In this document: positions 29,453 to 38,409 of the stretch, piece after piece | Numbering within the stretch: position 1 is the first letter of the stretch | Layout: the number at the start of each line of letters is the position of its first letter | Assembly: GCA_947467605.1 (NCBI GenBank) | Contig: CANIII010000020.1 | Coordinates: 30,406-94,405, forward strand | DNA from: Acidobacteriota bacterium | GTDB taxonomy: Bacteria > Acidobacteriota > Vicinamibacteria > Vicinamibacterales > SCN-69-37 | Reading direction: 5' to 3' | DNA: 64,000 bases | Made by a program: the position numbers and the translations under genes | The notes under the pieces: model-generated | Database searches by the model: none | What the model was told of the DNA's origin: nothing | The model's input: the letters and a program-made list of their open reading frames with translations, nothing else

Positions 29453-30166
29453 TTACTTGATCTTGAAAATCGCGTCCTCGAGCTTGACGTTGACTTCGAT
29501 CTTCTCGAGCTTCATCTCGTTCAACGTCATACCGGCGGCCACGGTCTTGATCGAGTACGGCATGGTCATGCCCTCCACCGTGCGGTAGTCGCCGAACTGC
29601 GTTTCAATCACGCCCGAACCAGGCACAGTCGTTGACACCTTCGTCTCGAGATACGTCACGCCATCGAGATAGACGTCCTGCGCCGGCAATGTCTTGCGGG
29701 AGATGCGCAGATGAAACGCCTTCTTGCCGTCGATCATCTCGATACCGACGAGCTCGATCGTGCTGCCCTTGGTTTTGTAGTCGATGAGCGGGCCGTCAAT
29801 GTCTGACTGGTCCTTGATCATCTCGATCTGCTCGGCCGGCATGTCCACCGGTGTCGGGCTGACCATCGGGTTGATCATCCGCGCGTTCGTGCCGTCGAAC
29901 GCCATCACCATGGTCTGCGGGCCCATCGTGATTTCCTGGCGCGACAGATTCGGACGCTTCGACATGATCGTCATCGTGACGCTCTGCCCCTGCGCCGACA
30001 TGCTGCCGGTGGAACGCAGCGTCTGAATGGCCTTCAACTTCTCGAGACCGCCCTTGGCGGCGAGGTTCTTCGCGACAACCTCGTCAACGGTTTGCGCGAA
30101 GGCAACAGATGACAGGCAGAACAACGCGGCAGTCGCCGCGACAGCAATCAGAGTCTTGCGGACCAT
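29453..30166 (-). CDS. Secreted LolA-like (lipoprotein-sorting-fold) protein
   Basis: 237 residues. A signal peptide (VAATAALFCLSSVAFAQ) precedes a beta-rich domain with features of the outer-membrane lipoprotein-sorting family: AAKGGLEKLKAIQTLRSTGSM near the mature start, then strands for an unclosed barrel and YLETKVST..QFGDYRTVEGMTMPYSI. Many acidobacterial genomes carry such proteins without a known cargo. It lies downstream of the Omp85-like gene on the same strand with a palindrome between them. Confidence 0.7.
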   Translation of the reverse strand: MVRKTLIAVAATAALFCLSSVAFAQTVDEVVAKNLAAKGGLEKLKAIQTLRSTGSMSAQGQSVTMTIMSKRPNLSRQEITMGPQTMVMAFDGTNARMINPMVSPTPVDMPAEQIEMIKDQSDIDGPLIDYKTKGSTIELVGIEMIDGKKAFHLRISRKTLPAQDVYLDGVTYLETKVSTTVPGSGVIETQFGDYRTVEGMTMPYSIKTVAAGMTLNEMKLEKIEVNVKLEDAIFKIK

Positions 30167-30203
30167 TAGGTGTCTCCCACAGACAGGCAGTTTCGATATT
30201 ACC

Positions 30204-30221
30204 CCGGACCTTTAGGTCCGG
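30204..30221. repeat. REP-like palindrome CCGGACCT-TT-AGGTCCGG
   Basis: Perfect 8-base arms with a two-base loop, placed between the Omp85-like gene stop and the LolA-like gene start on the minus strand. The same core (GGACCT..AGGTCC) recurs at 34312-34349, so it may be a dispersed palindromic element as well as a hairpin that affects transcription. Confidence 0.6.
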
Positions 30222-30230
30222 CCGTACGCC

Positions 30231-31499
30231 TTAGAAGCTAAACCCGCCGCCGACATGCACGCGCGTCCCGGCGCCTTTGCCGTGGGCGACGTCGAGGTTG
30301 AGGTGGAACACAGCCGCAGTAAAGAAGAGACCGGCGCCGTAGCCCTGTTTGAGTGTCTGGTCTTTGTAGCGCTGGCCCTTGTCGTACACGGTGCCGGCGT
30401 CGGCGAAGACGCGGATGCCGACCTTGCCGACACTGATCGGTGAGGTGATCGGCGATCGAATCTCCACAGTGCCCGCGACCAACGTGTCGCCCGCGAAGCT
30501 CGCCGTCTCAAAGCCGCGGAGATTCGACATGCCGCCGAGCAGCGACTTGAAATACAGCGGCGGCGATTTCGTTGCGTCTTCACGCGTCACACGTGCGACG
30601 AGCACCGTCTGACCGAACGTACCGAGATAACCGCTCGCATCAATCTTTGTCCGCACGAACGGATCACGCGCGGTGCCGCCGTCTGGTGTGACACGCACCT
30701 GCTCGGCGCTCGCCACAACGTAGAGGGCATTGCGCGGCAGCACAGGATCGAGCCGTGTATCAATGGTCAGATCAGCACCAATCGTCTTGATGTGATCGAT
30801 GGCCCCGCCGAAGTTCACGCGCTGCACGGACGCCGTTACGCCGAGATGCGTCTTCAGGCCAGAGACTTCCGCGCGCGCCCACGCCTGGCGCCGCGCGTCC
30901 GTCTGCACAAAGAACGGATGCTGGCTGCTCGTCAGCGCGGTGCCAATCTGAATGCGACCGTGCGAGAGATCGCGTTCCCACTCCGCACCCGCGCGACGCT
31001 CGCCACCCCACGTGAACGGAAACGACAACCGCGAACGCGTCCGCGCATTCGGCACGTATGCGATGCGCACGCCGAACCGCATGGCGTAGCCATCCTCCCG
31101 ATCGATGATCGGCATATACATGAAGTTCTTGCCAAAACTCCGCTTCACCATCCGCGCCGGCATGCTCGCCGCGCCCGGACCCGTGGGTAATTCAATCTGC
31201 ACGGGCCCTTCATTGACGATCAGCATGACCAGAATCTGTTTGGGATCGTCAATCGATGCAAACCGCTTCAAGACCTGCACATCGTCGAACTTGTCTGACG
31301 CCTTGAGTTGTTTTTCGGCGCCCGTGATCGTGTCGGCTGTGACAGGCGCACCTTTCCTGAGCCCCGACAACCGAATCACTTCGTCGTCAGTCGTCAAGTG
31401 ATTGCCGTGCACGCGAATGTCCGCGATCACTTCACCAGGGGCCGGCGCTTGCGGTGCCGCGCCGAAGAGCCACACGCACAGAACGAGGAGTGGCGTCAT
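30231..31499 (-). CDS. Omp85/TamA-like outer-membrane beta-barrel with a single POTRA-type domain
   Basis: About 422 residues. A short signal peptide (LLVLCVWLFGAAPQAPA) is followed by a POTRA-like segment (VIADIRVHGNHLTTDDEVIRLSGLRKG..FDDVQVLKRFASIDDPKQILVMLIVNEG) and a C-terminal Bac_surface_Ag-type barrel. The barrel includes LLGGMSNLRGF (the conserved lid-loop VRGY/F-like motif) and ends in VHVGGGFSF with a terminal aromatic residue. Start 31499 is preferred over 31625, because the latter lies inside the upstream gene. Two bases separate it from that gene's stop. With one POTRA it is too short for BamA. Confidence 0.82.
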   Translation of the reverse strand: MTPLLVLCVWLFGAAPQAPAPGEVIADIRVHGNHLTTDDEVIRLSGLRKGAPVTADTITGAEKQLKASDKFDDVQVLKRFASIDDPKQILVMLIVNEGPVQIELPTGPGAASMPARMVKRSFGKNFMYMPIIDREDGYAMRFGVRIAYVPNARTRSRLSFPFTWGGERRAGAEWERDLSHGRIQIGTALTSSQHPFFVQTDARRQAWARAEVSGLKTHLGVTASVQRVNFGGAIDHIKTIGADLTIDTRLDPVLPRNALYVVASAEQVRVTPDGGTARDPFVRTKIDASGYLGTFGQTVLVARVTREDATKSPPLYFKSLLGGMSNLRGFETASFAGDTLVAGTVEIRSPITSPISVGKVGIRVFADAGTVYDKGQRYKDQTLKQGYGAGLFFTAAVFHLNLDVAHGKGAGTRVHVGGGFSF

Positions 31500-31501
31500 C
31501 G

Positions 31502-32518
31502 CTACTTGATCCGGCTGGACGTTTCCGCCAGCTTGTAGTCGATGTAGTCGGTCGTCACGCGCAGATCGAACTGACCAATCGCCACCATCATCGAGATAAA
31601 CATGTTGATGTTCTTTGGCAGCCACACGTCCGGCACCGGATTGGCGGTGGACGACGGGACGCCGAGGAATGGCTGCCCCATCTGCATCGTGGCCTTCACG
31701 TCATTCAGCCGCACGAAGCGCGCGCCCGGCAGAAAGTCGAGATTCACGTTGTCGAAGATGTACTTCACGATCTGATTCGTCTTCGGCTCGACCCACAGCG
31801 TGACCATCGACACCTTGTTGGCCGCCGTCTCGATCGCCGCGCTCATCTGTCGGTCCTTGTCGACGCGCTCACCGCGCTGGACGCGACCGCGATTGCGGTC
31901 GGCATCTGCGGAGAACAGCTTCGCCGGGTAGTACTCGATCTTGAGCATCTCGTGGCCATCGAGCTGCTCTTTGCCGACCAGCGCGTACTTGCCTTCTTCA
32001 AATTTAAACTTCAGGAAGTAGGCAGACGACACAAACTGCGGATCGCGCGTCTGGGCAATCAGGCTGTCGACCGTGGCTGGCGCCTCGGGTTCCGGGGGGG
32101 CATCGACCGGCGCGGGCTTGCCCGCCTGGGCCGCTTTCTCACGCTCGAGTTGCCGCTTGTCTCGCTCCCGCTCGCGACGAATGTACGTGTCTTCGTACTT
32201 CTTCCGGTCCGCGTCGTTGATGGCGACGCCATTGACGTTGAGCGGACTCCGCACGAAGAAGCCGTCACGCAGAAACCAGGTGTACTCGCGCTTCTCACCC
32301 CAGACGGGGAGCTGACCCGGGCCGCGAATCTCGACCACATCTTTCTGCGTGAGGATGTATTGCTGAAGCTTCTTCCAGTTGTCGTCGCGACGCGCGAGCA
32401 CCTTCTTCATGAAGGCGTCGAGATCAGTCTGGGCGACGAGCGGCACCGGTCGAAGCGCACCGGTGGCCAGCACCAGCAGCGCGACCGCGGCGGAAAACAG
32501 AGACAGCTTGGACTTCAA
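31502..32518 (-). CDS. Secreted protein of unknown function, LolA-like, operonic with the Omp85-like barrel
   Basis: 338 residues. Signal peptide (LFSAAVALLVLATGALRPVPLVAQ), then a domain starting LDAFMKKVLARRDDNWKKLQQYILTQKD, a highly charged helical insert (RRERERDKRQLEREKAAQ, about 118-140) with a proline-rich stretch, and a beta-rich C-terminal half (LVGKEQLDGHEMLKIEYYP..VTLWVEPKTNQIVKYIFDNV) that recalls lipoprotein-sorting folds. Function unknown. It ends two bases before the barrel gene start, which implies a shared role at the outer membrane. Confidence 0.7.
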   Translation of the reverse strand: MKSKLSLFSAAVALLVLATGALRPVPLVAQTDLDAFMKKVLARRDDNWKKLQQYILTQKDVVEIRGPGQLPVWGEKREYTWFLRDGFFVRSPLNVNGVAINDADRKKYEDTYIRRERERDKRQLEREKAAQAGKPAPVDAPPEPEAPATVDSLIAQTRDPQFVSSAYFLKFKFEEGKYALVGKEQLDGHEMLKIEYYPAKLFSADADRNRGRVQRGERVDKDRQMSAAIETAANKVSMVTLWVEPKTNQIVKYIFDNVNLDFLPGARFVRLNDVKATMQMGQPFLGVPSSTANPVPDVWLPKNINMFISMMVAIGQFDLRVTTDYIDYKLAETSSRIK

Positions 32519-32600
32519 AGGACGTTCCTCCAGAGGCAGGCGAATGTATCAGACGCGATTCTGCGCGGGATAGTTGCGAGGGACCGCTATCCTTATTTCA

Positions 32601-34295
32601 GTGCATTCACTCCCGCTCCTGACCACTGTCGCCGTCGCTCTGGCCTACGCGTTGGTGGGTGGCATTCTGGCGCGGCGAGTCGGCCTGCCCACGATTGTCG
32701 GCTATCTCGTCGCCGGCGTGGCGCTGGGCCCCTTCAGCCCCGGATTCACCGGCGACAGCCAGACCATCACCGAACTGGCCGAACTGGGCGTGATCCTCCT
32801 GATGTTCGGTGTCGGGCTCCACTTCTCACTGACGGACCTGTGGCAGGTGCGCAACCTTGCCGTGCCTGGTGCACTCAGCCAGATGGCGGTGATCTCGGTC
32901 GCGGGCTATTTCATCGCCTCTGCCTGGGGATGGTCGGTAGGCGGTGCCTGGCTCTTCGGCATCGCAGCCTCGGTCGCCAGCACGGTTGTTCTGATGCGCG
33001 GGCTGATGGACGAAGGACAGCTCCATTCCCCTGCCGGCCGCGCCGCCGTCGGCTGGTCTGTCGTTGAAGACCTCGCCACTGTGGCCGTGCTCGTCATCCT
33101 GCCGGCGATTGCCGGACAGGGAGGACAGTCTGGATGGCAGCCCGTGCTCATGGCCGCGGCGAAGGCCGTGGCCTTTCTCGCCATCATGTTTCTCGCCGGC
33201 ACACGCGTGATCCCGTTCGTGCTCGATCGCGTCGCCTTTACGCGATCGCGCGAGCTGTTCGTTCTGGTCGCGCTCACACTCGCGATCGGCACCGCGCTGG
33301 CCGCCGCCGCCCTCTTCGGCGTCTCACTCGCGCTGGGCGCCTTCATCGCCGGGATCGTCGTCAGTGAATCGCCGTTCAGTCATCAGGTCAGCGCTGACCT
33401 CCTGCCATTCCGCGAAGCGTTTGCTGTGTTGTTCTTTGTCTCGGTCGGCATGCTGGTGAACCCGTCCTACCTCGCGGCTCACTGGACACAAGTGCTCGTG
33501 CTCTCCCTCTTTATCGTCGCCGGCAAGGCGCTGCTCACGGCGGTGACCGTGTTCGTGATGCCACATCCGGTGCACACCGCGCTCGTGCTCGCGGCCGGAC
33601 GCAGTCAGATTGGCGAGTTCTCGTTCATCATCGGCCAGGCCGGCCTCGGTCTTGGATGGATCTCGACTGAGCAGTACTCGCTGATTCTCGCTGGTGCAAT
33701 CGTGTCGATCACGGTGAACCCGCTGATGTTTCTGTTGATCGGTCCGTCCGAGCGTTGGCTGCGGTCATTTCCATCGTTGTGGAAAGTGCTTGATCGACAC
33801 GGCATCGCGCCGCCGTTGCCGGCATCGATGCGTGATCACGTGGTGATCGTCGGCAGTGGGCGTGTGGGCCGCCATCTGGCCGCGACGCTTGGGGAGCAGA
33901 ATGTGGCTCGGCTGGTCGTTGAGTCGAATCCCCACGTGCTCAGAAAACTGCAGGCGCTGCATGTGCCCGTGCTGTACGGCGATGCCGCCAACTCGGAAAT
34001 TCTGCAGCACGCCGCACTGCCGCATGCGCGCTCACTCGTCATCACGGTGCCGGACGACGCGTCGGCCGTGGCGATGGTGAAAGCCGCGCGTGAGCTGGCG
34101 CCGAACCTGCGAATCCTGGCGCGCGCCTCCAGCTGGCACGGCGGGCGACAACTGCTTGATGCGGGCGTGCAACACATCGTGCGACCGGAACTCGAGGGCG
34201 GCGTCGAGATGGTGCGACAGACGTTGATCGCTCTCGAGTTTGATGGCGAGGAAGCGCAGGAATTGGCGAACGCGGTTCGAGGGTCGGAAGCGTAA
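32601..34295 (+). CDS. CPA2-type cation:proton antiporter with TrkA-N domain (KefB/YbaL-like)
   Basis: About 564 residues. Twelve or so membrane helices with family signatures GLPTIVGYLVAGVALGPFSPGF, LGVILLMFGVGLHFS and RSQIGEFSFIIGQAGL; then a cytosolic Rossmann TrkA-N domain starting HVVIVGSGRVGRHLAATLGEQ (about 412-430). It exchanges K+ or Na+ for protons under nucleotide control. The track starts at TTG 32574; GTG 32601 (read as MHSLPLLTT) matches the family N-terminus, though neither start has a strong Shine-Dalgarno. Confidence 0.87.
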   Translation: MHSLPLLTTVAVALAYALVGGILARRVGLPTIVGYLVAGVALGPFSPGFTGDSQTITELAELGVILLMFGVGLHFSLTDLWQVRNLAVPGALSQMAVISVAGYFIASAWGWSVGGAWLFGIAASVASTVVLMRGLMDEGQLHSPAGRAAVGWSVVEDLATVAVLVILPAIAGQGGQSGWQPVLMAAAKAVAFLAIMFLAGTRVIPFVLDRVAFTRSRELFVLVALTLAIGTALAAAALFGVSLALGAFIAGIVVSESPFSHQVSADLLPFREAFAVLFFVSVGMLVNPSYLAAHWTQVLVLSLFIVAGKALLTAVTVFVMPHPVHTALVLAAGRSQIGEFSFIIGQAGLGLGWISTEQYSLILAGAIVSITVNPLMFLLIGPSERWLRSFPSLWKVLDRHGIAPPLPASMRDHVVIVGSGRVGRHLAATLGEQNVARLVVESNPHVLRKLQALHVPVLYGDAANSEILQHAALPHARSLVITVPDDASAVAMVKAARELAPNLRILARASSWHGGRQLLDAGVQHIVRPELEGGVEMVRQTLIALEFDGEEAQELANAVRGSEA

Positions 34296-34311
34296 CGGAG
34301 GGACTCAGGCG

Positions 34312-34349
34312 GGATGGAGGGGCGGACCTAAAGGTCCTGCCCTCCGTCC
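34312..34349. terminator. Long hairpin with REP-like core after the antiporter gene
   Basis: An 18-base-pair arm with two adjacent mismatches and one G-T pair, closing on a two-base loop within CGGACCTAAAGGTCC. The arms include GGAGGG and CCCTCC. It sits between the convergent antiporter and esterase genes. It lacks a clear T-tract, so it may act bidirectionally with other factors or be a dispersed repeat like the one at 30204. Confidence 0.55.
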
Positions 34350-34364
34350 AGTCAGCGGCACCTG

Positions 34365-35558
34365 TCAGCGCTTCGCCGCCCCAAACAGACTGATCAACAC
34401 ATCGCGCAGGTGCGTGCGCCAGGTTTGTGTGGCGTGGCCCTCTGGGACTTCTTTGAAGTCGACGATGTGGCCGCGGTCGGCGGCGGTGAGTTGAGCCCCA
34501 CGCGCGGCGGCGAGGTTGAGCGCGTCGTAGTGGGCCGCGATGATCGACAGATGCAGCTGTCGGCGGCCGTGCTCGGGAATCGCGTGAATGTCTGCGGCAT
34601 CCAGCGCCGGAATCAGCAGGCCGAGACGATTGAACAACGGTGAGGAGACCACCGTGTCGAGTGCGCCTCTAGCTCCGGCCGACATGCCGATGATGGCGCG
34701 CTGGTCTGCATCTTTCGTCAGGCTGTAGCGCGATGACATCCACGGCAGGAGCTCGTCGGTGACAAATGTGCGCACAGCTGAACCGCGTCGGTAGTCGTCG
34801 ACGCGCGACTTCGGGTCAACGAACACGGCCACAACGGGAGGAATCGCCTTGTGTGCGATCAACCAGTCGAGCACGCGCGGCGCCTCGCCCGTGTTCACCA
34901 TCAACGCGCCGTCGTGAAAGACGACGATTGGATAGGCGCCACCGCCGTGATAGCCGGTCGGCGTGTAGGTGATCACGCGGCGAGGGCCTCCGAGGATTCG
35001 ACTGTCGACTAACGTCTCGACAACATTGCCGGCAGGCTGAGACTGGGGATCGATGAATTCCTGCGGCGGCACGTAGCCAGGCATCACGATTTCGGATCCA
35101 GGTCCGCCCGCGCGCTGCACTTTACGGGGATTGTAGGGATCGATGCGGTAGTCGCCAGCGCCGTACGCAATCAGGTACTCGATGCGCGCGTAGGGTTCGA
35201 CCTTGGTCTCGAGCGAGTACCAATCCGTGCCCACGATGCGCGTCATCTTCCCGCTGTTGAAATCAAAGGTGCCATCGGCGCGCTCGCCCCAGCCGGTGAC
35301 GTCCGACACAATGCGCGGCACATTCTTCGCGTCGGCCTTTGCGAGAAACGTCAGCGTCGGCAGACCGCGACGAGGCTGATCGCCGACAATCGGTGACGTG
35401 CGCGTGCCCGCCTCGATCTTTCGCACAGCATCCTGCAATGAACTGGGCGCACTGGCCTTCTCCGGCGAGCTCGGCGCGCGCAGCGGCGACACGACGTATC
35501 CGATCAGGAAGAAGGCCGCCACCACAGCGCCGACGAAGACAAAGCCGCGGTAGCGCAT
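34365..35558 (-). CDS. Membrane-anchored alpha/beta-hydrolase esterase (enterochelin-esterase-like)
   Basis: About 397 residues. An N-terminal anchor or uncleaved signal (GFVFVGAVVAAFFLIGYVV) precedes a beta-sandwich region and an esterase_D-like alpha/beta-hydrolase domain: YPIVVFHDGALMVN, the nucleophile elbow GMSAGARGA and a late HATQTWR-type His region. It probably hydrolyses an ester outside the cytoplasm; the substrate is unknown. The first codons are GTG-ATG; ATG 35558 is used. It is divergent from the M20 peptidase. Confidence 0.8.
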   Translation of the reverse strand: MRYRGFVFVGAVVAAFFLIGYVVSPLRAPSSPEKASAPSSLQDAVRKIEAGTRTSPIVGDQPRRGLPTLTFLAKADAKNVPRIVSDVTGWGERADGTFDFNSGKMTRIVGTDWYSLETKVEPYARIEYLIAYGAGDYRIDPYNPRKVQRAGGPGSEIVMPGYVPPQEFIDPQSQPAGNVVETLVDSRILGGPRRVITYTPTGYHGGGAYPIVVFHDGALMVNTGEAPRVLDWLIAHKAIPPVVAVFVDPKSRVDDYRRGSAVRTFVTDELLPWMSSRYSLTKDADQRAIIGMSAGARGALDTVVSSPLFNRLGLLIPALDAADIHAIPEHGRRQLHLSIIAAHYDALNLAAARGAQLTAADRGHIVDFKEVPEGHATQTWRTHLRDVLISLFGAAKR

Positions 35559-35580
35559 CACGTGGACATTTTACGTTCCG

Positions 35581-35608
35581 GGGCCCAAAAACCTTCGTTT
35601 CGGGCCCA
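35581..35608. promoter_or_regulatory. Paired GGGCCCA sites in the esterase/M20 divergent region
   Basis: GGGCCCA occurs at 35581-35587 and 35602-35608, exactly 21 bases (two helical turns) apart, between the divergent starts at 35558 and 35649. The spacing suggests same-face binding by a regulator, but no protein can be named. Confidence 0.3.
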
Positions 35609-35648
35609 GTAAGGTGGGAAAACCCCGAAAATGAGACAATAAGCGCTG

Positions 35649-36932
35649 ATGTTGTCCATGGTGGCCATCCTTGTGGCCTTCGGGCTGTCAGGCGCCCCTA
35701 CGCTCTCCCAGCAACCGGTTGCCGCGGATGCCGCTGTGCATTCGACAATTGGGTCCGCCGGGTTCAAAGCGGCCGCCGACGCCCTCGATCGTGACTTCGA
35801 CCGGCACGTCGCCGAGACCATTCGGCTGACGGAGATCCCGTCGCCCCCGTTTGGCGAAGCCGAGCGGGGCAAGGCGTACCTGCAACTCCTCAAAGAACAC
35901 GGCCTGACTGACGTTGAAACGGACGCCGTCGGCAATGTGATGGGTCTGCGACGAGGCACGGGTGGCGGCCCGCTCATCGCGATTGCCGCACATCTCGACA
36001 CCGTCTTCCCCGTCGGTACCAACGTGAAGGTGCGGCGTGAAGGCACGAAGCTCCACGCGCCGGACGTGGGCGACGATTCGCGATCACTCGCGGTGCTGCT
36101 CGCGATCATTCGCGCGATGGACGCCGCGAAGATTCAGACGAAGGCCGACATTCTCTTTGTCGGTGACGTCGGCGAAGAGGGCTCCGGCGATTTGCGCGGG
36201 ATGAAGCAGCTCTTCAACACCGGAAGATACAAGGGCCGCATCACCGCGTTCATCTCGGCCGACGGCACGAACCCTGGCAGCCGCATCGTGACCGGTGCGG
36301 TCGGCAGCAAACGCTATCGCGTCACGTTCACGGGCCCGGGCGGCCACAGCTACACCGACTTCGGCATTGTGAGCCCAGCCTTTGCGATGGCGAACGCGAT
36401 GACAAAGTTCGGTGCGTTGAAAGTACCGACATCACCCAAGACCACGTTCAGTGTGGGTGTCGTCGGCGGCGGCACCTCCGTGAATTCGATTCCCTTCGAA
36501 ACCTGGATGGACATCGACATGCGCTCGGAATCGCGCGTGGAACTCGACTCGATCGACGCCGCGTTCAAGGCCCTCGTCGCGGAAGCCGTCGTGGAAGAAA
36601 ATGCCGCACGCTCAACGACCAAGGGACGGATCACCGTCGACGTGAAACTCACAGGCGATCGTCCGTCAGGTCAAACGGCCGCCTCGCAATCCATCGTTCA
36701 GATCGCCGCCGCGTCCGTCCGTGCCTTTGGACTGACACCGGCGTTTTCGTTCAACAGCACCGACTCCAACATCCCCATCAGTCTGGGCATACCGGCGATC
36801 ACGCTCGACGCCGGTGGTGCGAGCGATCGCAACCACGCGCTGGACGAATGGATTGATGTGGAGAAGACGTCGAGCCTGCGCGGCATGCAGATCATGCTGG
36901 CCACGCTGCTCACACTTGCAGGGATGCAGTAA
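35649..36932 (+). CDS. Secreted M20-family metallopeptidase (PepT-like)
   Basis: 427 residues. A hydrophobic signal (LSMVAILVAFGLSGAPTLS) precedes the catalytic domain with metal ligands in IAAHLDTVFP, GDDSRSLAVLL and GEEGSGDLRG, a dimerisation lid (GPGGHSYTDFGI..VGVVGGGTSVNSIPFETWMDID) and a C-terminal ligand in DAGGASDRNHALDEW. It removes amino acids from peptides, or deacylates related substrates, in the periplasm. It is followed after two bases by the DUF5655 gene. Confidence 0.87.
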   Translation: MLSMVAILVAFGLSGAPTLSQQPVAADAAVHSTIGSAGFKAAADALDRDFDRHVAETIRLTEIPSPPFGEAERGKAYLQLLKEHGLTDVETDAVGNVMGLRRGTGGGPLIAIAAHLDTVFPVGTNVKVRREGTKLHAPDVGDDSRSLAVLLAIIRAMDAAKIQTKADILFVGDVGEEGSGDLRGMKQLFNTGRYKGRITAFISADGTNPGSRIVTGAVGSKRYRVTFTGPGGHSYTDFGIVSPAFAMANAMTKFGALKVPTSPKTTFSVGVVGGGTSVNSIPFETWMDIDMRSESRVELDSIDAAFKALVAEAVVEENAARSTTKGRITVDVKLTGDRPSGQTAASQSIVQIAAASVRAFGLTPAFSFNSTDSNIPISLGIPAITLDAGGASDRNHALDEWIDVEKTSSLRGMQIMLATLLTLAGMQ

Positions 36933-36934
36933 GT

Positions 36935-37294
36935 ATGTCGACGACGCTACCGCCTACCATCGCTCAGCATTTCGACGGCCGCGGCAAGGACGTGCGGGCC
37001 ACCTACGATCGCATTCTCGCCATCGCGCGAGAGTGGGGCGACGTCAAGCCCGAAGCCCGAAAGGCCTCGATCCACCTGCTCCGGGTCGCGGTATCCTTCG
37101 GGACGATTTCGCCGCGCAAGGACGTCCTCGTCCTCACGTTCAAGTCGACCTCCGACATTCGCAGCCCGCGCATCACCAAGCACGACCAGGCGGCCAGCGG
37201 ACACTGGACACTCGAAGTGCGACTGAACAACGCCAAAGAAGTGGACCACGAGCTGCAGCAGTGGCTCCGGGCCAGTTACGCGTTGGCGACCTAA
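36935..37294 (+). CDS. DUF5655 domain protein
   Basis: 119 residues. It fits the DUF5655 pattern: IHLLRVAVSFGTISPRKDVLVLTFKS, then SPRITKHDQAASGHWTLEVRL and a C-terminal EVDHELQQWLRASYAL helix. The function is unknown; the domain is often found beside DNA-binding or transport genes. It is translationally close to the M20 gene. Its TAA overlaps the convergent stop of the DisA-like gene within the four bases CTAA. Confidence 0.75.
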   Translation: MSTTLPPTIAQHFDGRGKDVRATYDRILAIAREWGDVKPEARKASIHLLRVAVSFGTISPRKDVLVLTFKSTSDIRSPRITKHDQAASGHWTLEVRLNNAKEVDHELQQWLRASYALAT

Positions 37295-38409
37295 AGCAGC
37301 AACGCTTCCACACGGTGCGCATGCACCATGTCTTCGTCATCGGACCACCTGAAGATCGTGAACCGCCCGTCCTGTGATGCCACAAGTGCGGTGGCATCGC
37401 GCTGATCGTGCACAAACTGCACCGCCGAGAGATGGCGCGTGCCGCCGAACTGTCCTGGCGCGACGATCGTATGCTCACTACCTTCGATCGGCTCGGTGAC
37501 CACAATCCGCTCCACCGACGCACTGCCTTTGCGGCGCGTGATCTTCACACCGAATGCGAGGACGTCGTAGGCGTCATTCATCACCATCGCACCATCGACC
37601 GCAGTCAGACCGGCCACACCTTCAACGGCATGACGCATGTCGTCGACCGCTTCGGACGTGGCCGCCGTGACGCCCTGTGAACGAATGAGATGGCTGAGTG
37701 CGGTGAACGGCGGATTGAGCGCATAGGTCATCGGCGTGATGACCGAGAGCAGCCATTCATCGGATCCGGACGGTGTCACGAGCAACGCGCCGCCGCGACC
37801 GTGGCTGCGCATCGAGGCGGCGAGCTGCACGAGCACGTTGATGCCGTCGGTGCCAGCAGCCGGCCCAATGGGATGGCCGAAGCCCAGCAGTGACTGCAGC
37901 ACACCGGGGCACTCGGGAATCTGGGCGGTGCGTTCGTCAACGAACTTGATGTGATCGCCCTCGAGGACGGCGACGTTGACGAACTTCCCCATCAACTGGC
38001 TGCGCTCTTTCACGACAAGCAGGCCTGACATCACGACTTCGATCACGAAGCAGTGCGGTGGCAGGTCGCGCGTCGTGCCCCAGACGCAGAGCTCGCCGTC
38101 AATGGGCCAGACGCCGAGGTGGATCCCGGGGCGCTCGACAGCCGGCGCGAGTTTGGCGAGCGCCGCTGCACTCGGCGGCAGCGCGTGCCCGAACAGCAGC
38201 GGGCCGCCCGTGTGGTCTGGCGACACGTACGCGAGCGAAATCTTCGGCGTGACGCCTTCTTCGCGACGCAGACTGGCCCAGAAGGCGGCGTCGATCAACG
38301 TCTCGATCACCGCCGCGTCCGGCGCCTTCATGCCGGACGGATAGTTGGCGAAGTGCGCTGCCATGCGCGGCGCAATTGCTCGGGCTGCTGGATATGCAGG
38401 TTCTGCCAC
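37291..38409 (-). CDS. DisA_N-domain protein with DACNV-type sensor: putative diadenylate cyclase
   Basis: 372 residues. The C-terminal third has both catalytic motifs of DAC enzymes: DGA at 272-274 (VDGAMVMNDAYDVLAFGVKI) and GTRH at 323-326 (GGTRHLSAVQFVHDQRDATALVAS). In well-studied enzymes the second motif is GTRHR; here Leu replaces the final Arg. The N-terminal 260 residues match the pattern of DACNV-type sensor domains proposed for DisA_N proteins. If active it would make c-di-AMP. The GTG start follows the ATPase TAA with no gap, so the two are co-translated. Confidence 0.75.
   Translation of the reverse strand: MAEPAYPAARAIAPRMAAHFANYPSGMKAPDAAVIETLIDAAFWASLRREEGVTPKISLAYVSPDHTGGPLLFGHALPPSAAALAKLAPAVERPGIHLGVWPIDGELCVWGTTRDLPPHCFVIEVVMSGLLVVKERSQLMGKFVNVAVLEGDHIKFVDERTAQIPECPGVLQSLLGFGHPIGPAAGTDGINVLVQLAASMRSHGRGGALLVTPSGSDEWLLSVITPMTYALNPPFTALSHLIRSQGVTAATSEAVDDMRHAVEGVAGLTAVDGAMVMNDAYDVLAFGVKITRRKGSASVERIVVTEPIEGSEHTIVAPGQFGGTRHLSAVQFVHDQRDATALVASQDGRFTIFRWSDDEDMVHAHRVEALLL

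Noticed and set aside
31454-33067. 537-residue + strand ORF
   Set aside because: It lies antisense to the 338-residue secreted protein and then runs in another frame over the antiporter gene. The product is Arg/His-rich with no family resemblance, as expected of a shadow in high-GC DNA.
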